Positions 9,701-17,202 of a stretch of 64,000 bases of DNA are shown one piece after another. Numbering within the stretch: position 1 is the first letter of the stretch; every line of letters starts with the position of its first letter. Position numbers and translations under genes: made by a program. This DNA is from Candidatus Aminicenantota bacterium (GTDB taxonomy: Bacteria > Acidobacteriota > Aminicenantia > Aminicenantales > Saccharicenantaceae). The notes under the pieces were generated by a model, which was not told where the DNA came from, ran no database searches, and saw only the letters and a program-made list of their open reading frames with translations. Location of the stretch: assembly GCA_017999365.1 (NCBI GenBank), contig JAGNLW010000001.1, forward strand, positions 938,239 through 1,002,238, given 5' to 3'.

Positions 9701-9975
9701 GCGCGGAGATCGACCCCTCGGCCCCGATCCGGCTCGTCCTCCATTTCCTCGGCGGCGGCCGGCAGCGCAAGGAGATCGAGACCTGGCTCCAGGGCTGGAG
9801 CCTGTCGCTGGCCGAGATGAACTACTTCCGGACCGGCTTCCACTCCGAGGGCCTTCTCGACGTCCACTTCCTGACCGACGAGAAGGTCCGCGGCGAGAAG
9901 GACGTCGCCGCCCGGCTCAAGGTCGCCTCCGACGCCGTCCGGGAGCTGCCGCTCGGCCCGAAGGCCGGGGCATGA
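6787..9975 (+). CDS. PEP/pyruvate-binding (PPDK/PpsA ATP-grasp) protein with extra N- and C-terminal domains
   Basis: 1062 residues, preceded by GAGGAGG. Residues about 1-150 look like a small GAF-like sensor region with several Cys (ECCQ, TECAE, DCGP). The nucleotide-binding domain of pyruvate phosphate dikinases begins near 344 (KLGGKSAG), has VRSSSLLED and AFAGKY near 447-460, and ends near 705 with LLQCRPQ. The usual phosphohistidine swivel motif (GGRTCHAA type) and the C-terminal TIM barrel are absent; instead there is a unique tail (720-1062) with MGPGRWGSRGDIKLG. A normal PEP synthase reaction is therefore unlikely without a partner. It may phosphorylate another substrate or act as an ATP-dependent regulator. 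It leads an operon coupled to apbE by ATGA. Confidence 0.8.
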   Translation: MTNSRTPNPVNTLFSTLHERAKELNCLYRIEEILSLYDVPLEEVFRQVIEAIPPGWQYPECCQAQITYGSDVFESPDYEETPHTECAEIRVQDASVGRLCVSYKKPMPESDCGPFMKGEVKLIHTVAERLGHFILHQRLRGMYEKMSDDRREAAGEKQGWRIALDLLRNTNPGLLIGVSRKMMNYLGWRGVPEARDLLQRFSGGRTIESLFGESNLPQSRESMDRFFELTEETFRIASANLADDDILDRIQRWINEDRSSSAVQSLENVYADLAEVLDSMRRIKILAPEGIALPRSKANSVRVSLIRRFFTEQLEFINVAKKYVDLEDFFDLMERIVFPSGSHGKLGGKSAGLFLASRILKQAARRNAIIGSVKKPKTWYITSDGLSAFSTHNNLDEVHEQKYKDIEVIRQEYPHLVQVFKNSSFPPEVVKGLSVALDDFGEVPLIVRSSSLLEDRLGTAFAGKYKSLFLANQGDKQKRLEALCDAVAEVYASIFSPDPIQYRSERGLLDFYEEMGVMIQQVVGTRAGKYFFPAYAGVAFSRNEFRWSPRIRREDGLLRIVPGLGTRAVDRVNDDYPVLVAPSQPNLRVNVSTEEAVRYSPKKIDVIDLEENRFVTKDIRELLEEVGHEFPALTKVFSVYKEGLLQRPMGLATDIAKVDAVVTFDGLIAGTPFMLQMEAILKTLSTAMGVPVDIEFASTGTDFYLLQCRPQSQASEDVAMEIPSNLPDAAVLFTARKHVSNGRVADVTHLVYVDPDRYGELADYGDLVAVGEAVGKLNKLLPRRQFILMGPGRWGSRGDIKLGVRVTYSEINNSAMLIEVARKKGNYVPDVSFGTHFFQDLVESGIRYLPLYPDDEGVMFNERFLLEAPNKLAEHCPECAAVAHALRVIDIPEATGGKVLRVLMNADRELAVGFFAPPEAAVRTACAGGPAGAREDEDGSRWRQRMAERVAYHCGGQRWGVRGVYYLDESEGAEIDPSAPIRLVLHFLGGGRQRKEIETWLQGWSLSLAEMNYFRTGFHSEGLLDVHFLTDEKVRGEKDVAARLKVASDAVRELPLGPKAGA

Positions 9976-10913
9976 AGCGGGTCCCGCGCTTCGCCCACGA
10001 GGCGATGGCCACGGTCTTCGAGATCTTCGTCGCCGGCCGCGAGGAGGCCTACGCCGGCCAGGCCGCCCGGGCCGCCTTCGGGGAGATCGACCGCCTGGAG
10101 CGCCTGTTCAGCCGCTTCGACCCGGCCAGCGAGATCAGCCGCATCGGGCGGCTCCGGGCCGGCGAGGCCCTGCCCGTCGGGCTCGAAACGGCCGAGGTCC
10201 TGGGCCTGGCCGCGTTCGTGCAGGCGGAGACGGCCGGCGCCTTCGACGTCAACTTCCGCACGGCCGCCGCACCGGTCCGGGGCCGCGACCGGCGGCTCCC
10301 GGGCCCGGCCTTGGCCCGGCTCATCCGGGTCGACCGGACCGGGACCGGCTTCACGGTCACCCGGCTCCCGGCCCGGGGCCGGTCGAAGCTCCCGCCGCTC
10401 GACCTCGACCTCGGCGCCGTCGGCAAAGGCTACGCCCTCGACGCCGCCCTGGCCCTGCTCAAGGACTGGGACGCCGCGAACGTCCTTCTCCACGCCGGCA
10501 CGAGCACCGCCTTGGCCGCAGGGCCGGGACCCGGAGCGAACGAGACGGGTGAAGGCTGGCCCGTCGGGACCGGCGCGACGAAGGGCCGGGCCTCCGGCCC
10601 GGGCCGGGTCCTGCTCAGGAACCGGGCCCTCAGCGGCTCGGGGACCGAGGTCAAGGGCGAGCACATCGTCGACCCGCGGACCGGACGGTCCGCCGCGGGA
10701 CACGCCGCGGCCTGGGCCTCCCACCCCTCGGCGGCGGCGGCCGACGCCCTGTCGACGGCCTTCATGGTCCTCGCGACCCGGGACGTGGCCGGGTTCTGCC
10801 GCAGGCACCCGGCGGTCTGGGCCCTCGTGAAAACCGGCCCCGAAACGTGTAGAATATTCAACGCGGGCGAGATCGACGGAAAAGGGCCCGCGCCACGAAG
10901 GAGTCGCCGATGA
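9972..10913 (+). CDS. apbE: FAD:protein FMN transferase (ApbE family)
   Basis: 313 residues. The start overlaps the previous stop by 4 bases. The family core is visible: an N-terminal MATVFEIFV strand, FSRFDPASEISR (47-58), the FAD-binding DLGAVGKGYALD (146-157) and the metal-binding GEHIVDPRTG (229-238), where many members have TH(I/L)IDPRTG. ApbE attaches FMN through a phosphoester to Ser/Thr of FMN-binding-domain proteins. No signal peptide or lipobox is obvious, so it may act in the cytoplasm or lack a canonical export signal. No FMN_bind target is visible in this window. A TAGAAT hexamer at 10850-10855 near the 3' end could be an internal -10 for the next gene. Confidence 0.88.
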   Translation: MKRVPRFAHEAMATVFEIFVAGREEAYAGQAARAAFGEIDRLERLFSRFDPASEISRIGRLRAGEALPVGLETAEVLGLAAFVQAETAGAFDVNFRTAAAPVRGRDRRLPGPALARLIRVDRTGTGFTVTRLPARGRSKLPPLDLDLGAVGKGYALDAALALLKDWDAANVLLHAGTSTALAAGPGPGANETGEGWPVGTGATKGRASGPGRVLLRNRALSGSGTEVKGEHIVDPRTGRSAAGHAAAWASHPSAAAADALSTAFMVLATRDVAGFCRRHPAVWALVKTGPETCRIFNAGEIDGKGPAPRRSRR

Positions 10914-11584
10914 CAAGAACGCTCGCCGCCACGGCCCTCGCCGCCCTCGTCCTCTCCCTGGTCCCCGCCGCCGAGGCCCAGGAAGCCGGGAAGGAGGTCC
11001 TCAAGATCCAGCTGCCCAAGCCGATGTTCGTCGGCACGCCCAAGAACATCCGCACCCCCAACCTGGAGTCCATCACCGGCAAGCCCAGGGGCCCGTTCCT
11101 GGTCCCCGCCGGGACGGTCCTGCTGTCGGCCGGCAAGCCGGTCACGGCCAGCGACAAGGAGCCCGTCATCGGCGAGACGGCCTACGTCACGGACGGCAAG
11201 AAGTCCGGCGAGGACGGCTACTACGTCGAGCTCGGGCCCATGCTCCAGTGGGTCCAGATCGACCTCGGCAAGCCCTGCGAGCTCCAGGCCATCGTGGCCT
11301 GGCACTACCACAGCCAGGCCCGGGTCTACCGCGACGTCGTCGTCCAGGTCTCGGACGACAAGGACTTCGTCGCCGGCGTGACCACCGTTTTCAACAACGA
11401 CCACGACAACACCTCCGGCCTCGGGGCCGGCAAGGACAAGGAATACATCGAGACGTTCGACGGCAAGCTCTTCGATCCCAAGGGGGTCAAAGCCCGCTAC
11501 GTCCGGCTCTACAGCGGCGGCAACACCTCGAACGACATGAACCACTACGTGGAGGTCGAGGTCTACGGCCTCCCGGCCAAATGA
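10910..11584 (+). CDS. Secreted discoidin-like (F5/8 type C fold) protein
   Basis: 224 residues with a clear signal peptide ending near AEAQ (residues 20-24). The rest looks like one galactose-binding jelly-roll: LSAGKPVTASDKEP, a YVTDGKK loop, QWVQIDLGKPCEL in the middle and ARYVRLYSGG plus VEVEVYG at the end, which are the core strands of discoidin domains. Such domains bind carbohydrates or anchor enzymes to them; no catalytic domain is present. It is coupled on both sides by ATGA overlaps, to apbE before and the Agl23-like gene after. Ligand unknown. Confidence 0.75.
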   Translation: MTRTLAATALAALVLSLVPAAEAQEAGKEVLKIQLPKPMFVGTPKNIRTPNLESITGKPRGPFLVPAGTVLLSAGKPVTASDKEPVIGETAYVTDGKKSGEDGYYVELGPMLQWVQIDLGKPCELQAIVAWHYHSQARVYRDVVVQVSDDKDFVAGVTTVFNNDHDNTSGLGAGKDKEYIETFDGKLFDPKGVKARYVRLYSGGNTSNDMNHYVEVEVYGLPAK

Positions 11585-13158
11585 CGAAGAAGGCCTTCGC
11601 CGGTCTCTTCCTCTGCGCCCTGGCCGGCGCCCTCGTCCTGCGCCTGGCCCGCCCCGAGGCCCGGCCCGTCCATCCCGACGAGGCCAACCAGGCCGTCAAG
11701 TTCGGGGCCCTGCTCGAACGCGGGGACTACCGTTTCGATCCCCGCGACCACCACGGCCCGACCCTGTATTACCTGACCCTGCCGGCGGCCCGCCTGGCCG
11801 GGGCCCGGACCCTGGCCGGGCTCGACGTGGCCGCGCTGCGCGCCGTCCCGGCCCTGGCCGGCGCGGCCGTCCTCCTTCTGCTCCTCCTGCTCGCGGGGGG
11901 CCTCTCCCGCGAGGCCGTCCTGGCCGCGGCCGCCCTGGCCGCGGTCTCCCCGGCCATGGTCTATTACAGCCGCTTCTACATCCAGGAGACGCTCCTCGTG
12001 GCCTTTCTGGCCGCTCTCATCGGCGCCGGCTGGCGCTACGCCAAGACCCGATCCGCCCGGTGGGCCCTGGCCGCCGGAGCCGCGGCCGGGCTGATGGCGG
12101 CCACCAAAGAGACGAGCGCCCTTCTCTTCGCCGCCGCCGCCGCCGCCCTGGCCGCGACGGCGCTCGCGGAGAAAGCCTACGCCCGGCCCGGCGGCCGGAC
12201 CGCCGCCGATGGGTCCTGGACCTGGCACGGCGGGCGGAACGGGCTGCCGCGTCCGGAGCACGCCGTCCTGGCCCTGGCCGCCGGAGCCGCGGTCGCGGCC
12301 CTGTTCTACTCCTCGTTCTTCACCAACCCCGGGGGCTTGGCCGACGCGGTCCGCGCCCTCGGCCTGTCCCTGGAGCGGGCCGGGCATCCCGGCGTCCACG
12401 CCCATCCCTGGCATTACTATTTCGGCCTCCTGGCCTACGCCAAGGGCGCGTCCGGGCCCGTCTGGAGCGAGGCCTTCCTCCTGTTCCTGGCCCTGGCCGG
12501 CGGCATCGGGGCCCTGGCCCCGGACGGCGGCCGCGACGATTCGCCGCGCTTCCTTCGCTTCACGCTCTTCTTCACCGTGTTCACGGCGGCGGCCTACAGC
12601 CTCGTCCCCTACAAGACGCCCTGGAACCTCCTGCCCTTCTATTTCGGGCTCGTCCTCCTGGCCGGCCACGGCGTCGCCCTGCTCCTCCGCATCAGCCGAT
12701 CCCGCCTGGTCAAGCTGGCCGTCCTGGCGCTCCTCGTCCCGGGCTTCGCCGGGCTGGCCGCCCAGAGCTACCGGGCCAGCTTCGCCCGCCCGGCCGACCC
12801 GGCCAATCCCTACGCCTACGCCCAGACGGTCCCGGACCTCCTCCGTCTCGTCGGGGAAGTGGAGAGGGCGGCCGCGGCCGCGCCAGAAGGGAAGGACCTG
12901 CTCGTCGCGGTCGTCGCCCCGCCGGACGAGACCTGGCCCCTGCCGTGGTACCTCCGGGATTACGGGCGGGCCGGCTACTGGACGAGCCCGGCGGCCGCGC
13001 GCGAAGGGCTCGGAGAGGCGCGGCCGGCCGTCGTCGTTTCGTCCGCCGCTTTCGCCGAAGAGGTCGGCGCGGCGCTCGGCGCCGACTATCGGATGAGCTT
13101 CTACGGCCTCCGCCCGGAGGTCGTCCTGGCCCTCTTCGTCCGCGGCGGACGGCCCTAG
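11581..13158 (+). CDS. Agl23-like polytopic membrane protein (TIGR03663-type, GT-C fold)
   Basis: 525 residues, starting in an ATGA overlap. Many hydrophobic segments (roughly ten or more helices) follow a first extracytoplasmic loop with HPDEANQAVKFG (31-42) and DHHGPTLYY (56-64). That HPDE motif and loop are characteristic of the 'flippase activity-associated Agl23' family and resemble the acidic catalytic loop of GT39/ArnT-type glycosyltransferases that use lipid-linked sugars. A soluble domain occupies about 430-525. The likely role is glycosyl transfer at the outer face of the inner membrane, perhaps glycosylating exported products; donor and acceptor are unknown. It ends tail-to-tail with the minus-strand gene, overlapping it by 4 bases. 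Confidence 0.8.
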   Translation: MTKKAFAGLFLCALAGALVLRLARPEARPVHPDEANQAVKFGALLERGDYRFDPRDHHGPTLYYLTLPAARLAGARTLAGLDVAALRAVPALAGAAVLLLLLLLAGGLSREAVLAAAALAAVSPAMVYYSRFYIQETLLVAFLAALIGAGWRYAKTRSARWALAAGAAAGLMAATKETSALLFAAAAAALAATALAEKAYARPGGRTAADGSWTWHGGRNGLPRPEHAVLALAAGAAVAALFYSSFFTNPGGLADAVRALGLSLERAGHPGVHAHPWHYYFGLLAYAKGASGPVWSEAFLLFLALAGGIGALAPDGGRDDSPRFLRFTLFFTVFTAAAYSLVPYKTPWNLLPFYFGLVLLAGHGVALLLRISRSRLVKLAVLALLVPGFAGLAAQSYRASFARPADPANPYAYAQTVPDLLRLVGEVERAAAAAPEGKDLLVAVVAPPDETWPLPWYLRDYGRAGYWTSPAAAREGLGEARPAVVVSSAAFAEEVGAALGADYRMSFYGLRPEVVLALFVRGGRP

Positions 13159-13670
13159 CCGCGACCGCCGGAGTCCCGACGGTACCCGACGACGGCGTCC
13201 ACGTAGACGGGCCTGGTGTCGTCGTTGACGATGCGGATGGTGTCGGTCGACTGGGCGACCGGGAACATGGCCGGACCGAACTTGAAGCCGCCGGGACCGC
13301 GCCCCGGGTGCAGGGGCTGCCAGGCGTCCTCCCCTTCCTCGTCCATCCGGAACAGCCCGGCCAGGCCGTAGCTCGCGCCGCCCTTGGTGACGACCGAGCC
13401 GTCGTCGGACGATTCCGAGTAATAGATGCGGCCCTCCATGCGCACGGTCAGTTCGCCGCCGGGACGGATCTCGGAGAAGAGGCCGTCCGGCTCGCCCAAG
13501 GCTTGGTCGGGCGCGACCACCTCGACCTTGTCCACAACGGAGCGGGCGTAGAACTCGTCCGTCTTGTCTTGAGGCCGGGAGGCCGCGGGCGCGGCCGGCT
13601 CGAGGAGGGCGATGCCGGCCGCGACGGCCAGGGCCAGGCCGGCGGTCCGGATAAAGGTCTTGGCGTCCAT
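13155..13670 (-). CDS. Small secreted protein of unknown function
   Basis: 171 residues with a signal peptide (MDAKTFIRTAGLALAV core, cleavage likely near 30). The mature part is predicted beta-rich: VVDKVEVVAPDQALGEPDG, then GELTVRMEGRIYYSES, a FKFGPAMFPVAQSTDTIRI strand pair and VYVDAVVGYR. It resembles the small beta-sandwich sensor or ligand-binding domains often carried by exported proteins near sugar-degradation genes, but I do not recognise the family. It is last in a minus-strand group after the ThuA gene, 74 bases away, so it may be cotranscribed. Confidence 0.7.
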   Translation of the reverse strand: MDAKTFIRTAGLALAVAAGIALLEPAAPAASRPQDKTDEFYARSVVDKVEVVAPDQALGEPDGLFSEIRPGGELTVRMEGRIYYSESSDDGSVVTKGGASYGLAGLFRMDEEGEDAWQPLHPGRGPGGFKFGPAMFPVAQSTDTIRIVNDDTRPVYVDAVVGYRRDSGGRG

Positions 13671-13744
13671 TCCCCTCTCCCTTCACCCACAGCTGTAGCA
13701 CGGGGAGGGCCGCCCGTCAAGGCGAGGGGCCGGCTCGGCCGCGG

Positions 13745-14533
13745 CTACTTCTTCAGGAGCGGGGCGTAGGGGTTCGTCGGAGACGGGTCGTCGCCGGAGA
13801 TGCGGGCCGCCCAGAGCATCCCCCGCTGGACGATCTCGCGGGCCTCGGGGACGTCGAAATCGGCCCGGACGTGCCCGAGCGAGGTGTAGAAGACCCGGCC
13901 CTTGCCGTAGAGCTTCTTCCAGACGACCGGGACGACCGCGCCGTCGATCCACGGCGCGTGGGCCCCGGAGAAGGTCGTCGTGGCCAGGACCTGGACGGCC
14001 GGATCGACGTGCATGTAGTACTGCTCCGACTTCATGTGAAAGCGGCGCTCCAGTCCCTTCGTGACGGGATCGGCCGGGTCGGTGATGTCGACGTCGTAGT
14101 CGATGACGCCGCCCGGATGGGCCACCCACTGCCCGCCGACCATGAACTGGTACTCGACGGCCGAGCGGTGGGCGTCGCCCAGGCCGCCGTGCCAGCCGGC
14201 CAGCCCGACGCCGCTCTTGACGGCCTCCTCGAGGTTGCGCTCCTGCTCGCCGCCGATGTCGGACATGGTGAAGATGTGGACGATGAGGTCGAGCGTCTTG
14301 AGCTTGGCCAGGTCGAGGTAGGCGTCGAGGGTGTGCGAGACCTCGACCTTGAAGCCCTGGCTCTCGAGCCAGGGAGCGAACAGGTCGACGCACGGTTTGG
14401 GCTCGTGGCCCTCCCAGCCGCCCCAGACGACGAGGGCGGACTTGCCCCGGGCCGGGGCCTGGGCCGCGCCGGAGCAGACCAGCAGGCCGAGGACGGCGGC
14501 GGCCGCGGCGAAGGCGAGGATCGTTCTCTTCAT
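13745..14533 (-). CDS. ThuA-like domain protein, exported
   Basis: 262 residues from the ATG at 14533, which has AGGAG 7 bases upstream; the longer GTG start at 14548 would place that Shine-Dalgarno inside the gene and is rejected. After a signal peptide the protein shows the ThuA (class I glutamine-amidotransferase-like) fold: [28 protein letters not shown], a [15 protein letters not shown] loop and [17 protein letters not shown] near the end. ThuA proteins are repeatedly found with DUF1080 and Gfo/Idh/MocA proteins in saccharide utilisation loci and have been linked to 3-keto-sugar metabolism. The gene follows DUF1080 by 11 bases. Confidence 0.88.
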   Translation of the reverse strand: MKRTILAFAAAAAVLGLLVCSGAAQAPARGKSALVVWGGWEGHEPKPCVDLFAPWLESQGFKVEVSHTLDAYLDLAKLKTLDLIVHIFTMSDIGGEQERNLEEAVKSGVGLAGWHGGLGDAHRSAVEYQFMVGGQWVAHPGGVIDYDVDITDPADPVTKGLERRFHMKSEQYYMHVDPAVQVLATTTFSGAHAPWIDGAVVPVVWKKLYGKGRVFYTSLGHVRADFDVPEAREIVQRGMLWAARISGDDPSPTNPYAPLLKK

Positions 14534-14544
14534 GGCGGGCTCCT

Positions 14545-15336
14545 TCACTCGAGCTCCCGGAGCCAGATGTTCCGGAAGCGGACGGGATGGTCGTGGTCCT
14601 GCAGGGAAATGGGCAGGCGGTCGGCGTGGGCCTTGTAGGGCGGCCGGGCCTTGTGGGCCGTCGGGCCGGTCAGGACGTCGTTGTCGTGGACGAGGAGACC
14701 GTTGTGGAAGACGGTCATCCGGGCCGGCGCGACGAGGGCCCCGTCCTGGTCGAAGCGCGGCCTATGGAAGACGATGTCGTAGGTCTGCCACTCCCCGGGC
14801 GGGCGGCAGGCGTTGACCAGGGGCGGGTGCTGGCCGTAGAGGGCCGCCGTCATGCCGTCGGCGTAGGTTCGGTTGCCGTAGCAGTCGAGGACCTGGACCT
14901 CGTAGAGGTCCATCAGGAAGACCCCGCTGTTGCCGCGGTCCTGGTCCGTCCCCTTGGCCGGCGACGGGGCCATCCATTCGACGTGGAGCTGGCAGTCGCC
15001 GTAGCCGGCCGCGGTCCGGATGCCGCCGCTCTTGGGCACGATCTCCATATAGCCGTTCTCGACCTTCCAGCGGGCCGGCCCGCCCTTGGCGTCGGTCCAG
15101 CGGCCGAGGTCCTTGCCGTCGAAGAGGACGACGGCGTCGGCCGGCGGCGGGACGGGCGGCCCGGCCGGGCCGGGCGCGACGACCTTCGGCTGAGGCCGTT
15201 CGCGGTCGTGGACGGCCCAGGTCAGGTCCTGGGCGGCCGCCGCGGCGGCGGCGGAGAACAGCAGCGCCGCGGCGACGGCGAAGCCCACCAGAGCCAAGTC
15301 CTTCGTCCGAATTCGGAAGATCTCTCTTGGGTTCAT
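14545..15336 (-). CDS. DUF1080 (3-keto-disaccharide hydrolase-type) secreted protein
   Basis: 263 residues. The start at 15336 has AGGAAGG just upstream; the frame is open further upstream without a good start. A signal peptide of about 40 residues ends in an Ala run. The mature part is a single concanavalin-like DUF1080 domain: [30 protein letters not shown], a QLHVEWMAP strand, [17 protein letters not shown] and [12 protein letters not shown] at the end, a classic terminal signature. Members are annotated as hydrolases of 3-keto-disaccharides. It probably acts in the periplasm on the product of the upstream Gfo/Idh/MocA oxidoreductase. It has its own leader with a possible Shine-Dalgarno-masking hairpin. 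Confidence 0.9.
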   Translation of the reverse strand: MNPREIFRIRTKDLALVGFAVAAALLFSAAAAAAAQDLTWAVHDRERPQPKVVAPGPAGPPVPPPADAVVLFDGKDLGRWTDAKGGPARWKVENGYMEIVPKSGGIRTAAGYGDCQLHVEWMAPSPAKGTDQDRGNSGVFLMDLYEVQVLDCYGNRTYADGMTAALYGQHPPLVNACRPPGEWQTYDIVFHRPRFDQDGALVAPARMTVFHNGLLVHDNDVLTGPTAHKARPPYKAHADRLPISLQDHDHPVRFRNIWLRELE

Positions 15337-15370
15337 GGATACCTTCCTCTCCCTCATGTAATGAAGGTAT
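15337..15370 (-). promoter_or_regulatory. Leader hairpin that could mask the DUF1080 ribosome binding site
   Basis: In the mRNA sense, ATACCTTC (15370-15363) pairs with GAAGGTAT (15346-15339) across a 16-base loop. The second arm contains the Shine-Dalgarno, 2 bases before the ATG region. Perfect 8-bp stem; function inferred. Confidence 0.4.
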
Positions 15371-15548
15371 ATCGGAGTTCCCTCTCGAGGCGGCGAAGGG
15401 GATTGTCCTCGCAGATCCCCGTTGCTGGAGGAGGGGACCCGCGCAGCGGGGGGGAACCGTGCGAACTGGTTCCCCGGGGGGCCGGGGAGCCAGAGGATAT
15501 CCCCGAGCCGAAACCGAGAGAGGGACTTCCCGGGAACGGGGGCAGAGC

Positions 15549-15584
15549 AAAAGCAGGGACGGTCCCCGGAGGGACCGTCCCTGC
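15549..15584 (-). terminator. Terminator after the minus-strand Gfo/Idh/MocA gene; REP-like palindrome
   Basis: A perfect 14-bp inverted repeat (15553-15566 with 15571-15584, loop of 4) is followed in the minus direction by TTTT (15552-15549). It lies 15 bases past the stop at 15600. Its GGGACGGTCCC core resembles dispersed REP-type palindromes. A second palindrome, GGGGAACC/GGTTCCCC, lies at 15451-15475. Confidence 0.7.
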
Positions 15585-15599
15585 GGCGATCATCGCGAG

Positions 15600-17003
15600 T
15601 CAGAGGCTCCAGCCGGGCCGGTAGGCGAAGTGCAGCAGCTCGTTGGCCTCGGGGAGGTTGGTGAACTCCATCTTGGCGGCGTCCCAGAGGAGCTTCATGT
15701 TCTTGTCCTTGAGGCGGACGGCGACGTTGGCCAGCAGCATGGCCTCGGTCAGCGGGCCCGAGTAGGAGAAGTCGGTCGTGGACTTGGTGCCGTTCTTGAT
15801 GGCCTCGAACCACTCCTCGCGGATGCCTTTGGAACGGGGGATGGTCTTGTCCGGCCGCTTGAAGTCCTGCATCCGGGTCTCGGGGACCAGGCGCGGGTTC
15901 TCGCCGTAGGTGCCGCACATGAGCAGGCCCTTGTCGCCGCGGATGAAGCAGCCGCCCCCGTCGTCGCCGACCATGCGGCCCGGTTCGAGCTCGGCCGGGC
16001 GCGGCGGCATCAGCCCGCCGTCCCACCAGGTCAGCTTGACGGGTCCGCGCGAGCCGTTGGCCGGGAACTCGTAGGTCACGACCTCGGCCTGGGGCGCGTA
16101 GTCGTTCGAGAAGACCGTCGACGAGCCCTCGACGCTGACGGGGGCCTTGAGGTCGAGGGCCCAGAAGGGCTGGTCCATGATGTGGGCGCCCATGTCGCCG
16201 AGGGCCCCGGTGCCGAAGTCCCACAGGCCCCGCCACTTGAAGGGGTGGTAGGCCGGGTGGTACGGGCGGAAGGGCGCCGGCCCCAGCCAGACGTCCCAGT
16301 CGAGGGTCGAGGGCGTCGAGGGGATCTCCTTGGGCGCGTCGATGCCGCCCTGGGGCCAGATCGGCCGGTTGGTCCAGCAGTGGACCTCGAAGACGTTGCC
16401 GATGGCGCCGGCCCGGATCCACTCGCAGACGAGGCGGGCGCCCTCGCCGGCGTGGCCCTGGTTGCCCATCTGGGTGGCCACGTTGGCCGCCTTGGCCGCC
16501 TCGGCCAGGGCCCGGGCCTCCTTGATGGTGTGGGTCAGGGGCTTCTGGACGTAGACGGCCTTGCCCAGCTTGATGGCGGCCATGGCGATGACGGCGTGGT
16601 TGTGGTCGGGCGTCGAGACGGTGACGGCGTCGATGCCCTTCTCCTTCTCGAACAGACGGCGCCAATCGCGGTACTTGGCGGCCTTCTCGTACATGGCCTT
16701 CTCGGCCGGCTCGAGGTCGTCACGGCGCAGGAGCCGGGCCACGCTCTCGTCGTCGACGTCGCAGAGGGCGACGACGTTCTGGGAACGGCAGCCGCGGGTG
16801 TCCGCGGCGCCCATGCCGCCGACGCCGACGCAGGCGATGTTGAGCGTATCGCTGGGGGCCTTCTTGGCGCCTTTCTTCTGCCCGCCGACGACGTGGCGGG
16901 GCACGACCATGAGGCCGGCGGCGGCCGTCGAGGCCGCCCCGAGGAACTTGCGCCGGCTCCAGGAGGGCTCGGCGGGCGCGGGGGTTTTGGTCGATTCGTC
17001 CAT
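15600..17003 (-). CDS. Tat-exported Gfo/Idh/MocA family oxidoreductase (second copy)
   Basis: 467 residues from the ATG at 17003, preceded by AAGGAAGG; upstream in-frame codons lie in the leader. The Tat signal SRRKFLGAAS has twin Arg at 17-18. The nucleotide motif is GVGGMG (60-65), the EKP-like motif reads QKP (153-155), and GDMGAHIMDQ in the C-terminal domain gives the expected Asp/His. It is of the type found with DUF1080 and ThuA proteins, where the oxidoreductase is thought to oxidise a glycoside at C3 before hydrolysis. It is only distantly similar to the copy at 800 and has different motif residues. A terminator separates it from the DUF1080 gene, so cotranscription would need read-through. 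Confidence 0.92.
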   Translation of the reverse strand: MDESTKTPAPAEPSWSRRKFLGAASTAAAGLMVVPRHVVGGQKKGAKKAPSDTLNIACVGVGGMGAADTRGCRSQNVVALCDVDDESVARLLRRDDLEPAEKAMYEKAAKYRDWRRLFEKEKGIDAVTVSTPDHNHAVIAMAAIKLGKAVYVQKPLTHTIKEARALAEAAKAANVATQMGNQGHAGEGARLVCEWIRAGAIGNVFEVHCWTNRPIWPQGGIDAPKEIPSTPSTLDWDVWLGPAPFRPYHPAYHPFKWRGLWDFGTGALGDMGAHIMDQPFWALDLKAPVSVEGSSTVFSNDYAPQAEVVTYEFPANGSRGPVKLTWWDGGLMPPRPAELEPGRMVGDDGGGCFIRGDKGLLMCGTYGENPRLVPETRMQDFKRPDKTIPRSKGIREEWFEAIKNGTKSTTDFSYSGPLTEAMLLANVAVRLKDKNMKLLWDAAKMEFTNLPEANELLHFAYRPGWSL

Positions 17004-17075
17004 GTTTAGACCTTCCTTATCGGTGAGTGGGAATGATGGGCGGAGCCGGAATTCGTCCACATGGGGTCCATGGGG

Positions 17076-17105
17076 CTTATAGCACAAAGCCGCGGCGAGA
17101 ATCAA
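17076..17105 (-). promoter_or_regulatory. Sigma70-type promoter for the second Gfo/Idh/MocA gene
   Basis: On the minus strand TTGATT (17105-17100) and TATAAG (17081-17076) are 18 bases apart. The leader would be about 66 bases. Confidence 0.55.
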
Positions 17106-17143
17106 ACGGCCTCGAGAGGGCGACCCGGACGTGGGAAAAGAAC

Positions 17144-17179
17144 AAAAAAGGGGGGGGAGGGCGGGCGCCCTCCCCCCCC
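17144..17179 (-). terminator. Strong rho-independent terminator of the FadL-like gene
   Basis: A perfect 13-bp stem (17150-17162 with 17167-17179, 4-base loop) is followed in the minus direction by six T (17149-17144). It starts about 24 bases after the stop at 17203. Confidence 0.9.
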
Positions 17180-17202
17180 GGGGAATGCGAAGTCCTAAGG
17201 CC

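Noticed and set aside
6718-9867. A 1049-codon open frame on the minus strand
   Set aside because: It is antisense to the PEP/pyruvate-binding gene and has the Gly/Val/Asp/Leu-rich composition of high-GC shadow frames, with no recognisable motif.
11563-13701. A 712-codon minus-strand frame
   Set aside because: It covers the Agl23-like gene in antisense and the secreted protein at 13155 in another frame; composition is typical of a shadow.
14534-14548. GTG start for the ThuA gene
   Set aside because: It would place the Shine-Dalgarno inside the gene; the ATG at 14533 is spaced correctly.
15451-15475. GGGGAACC/GGTTCCCC palindrome as a tRNA T-arm
   Set aside because: No acceptor or anticodon arm surrounds it; it looks like a simple palindrome.
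15422-15664. 80-codon plus-strand frame in the leader of the DUF1080 gene
   Set aside because: It runs through palindromes and the terminator and into the antisense of the oxidoreductase gene; no start signals.
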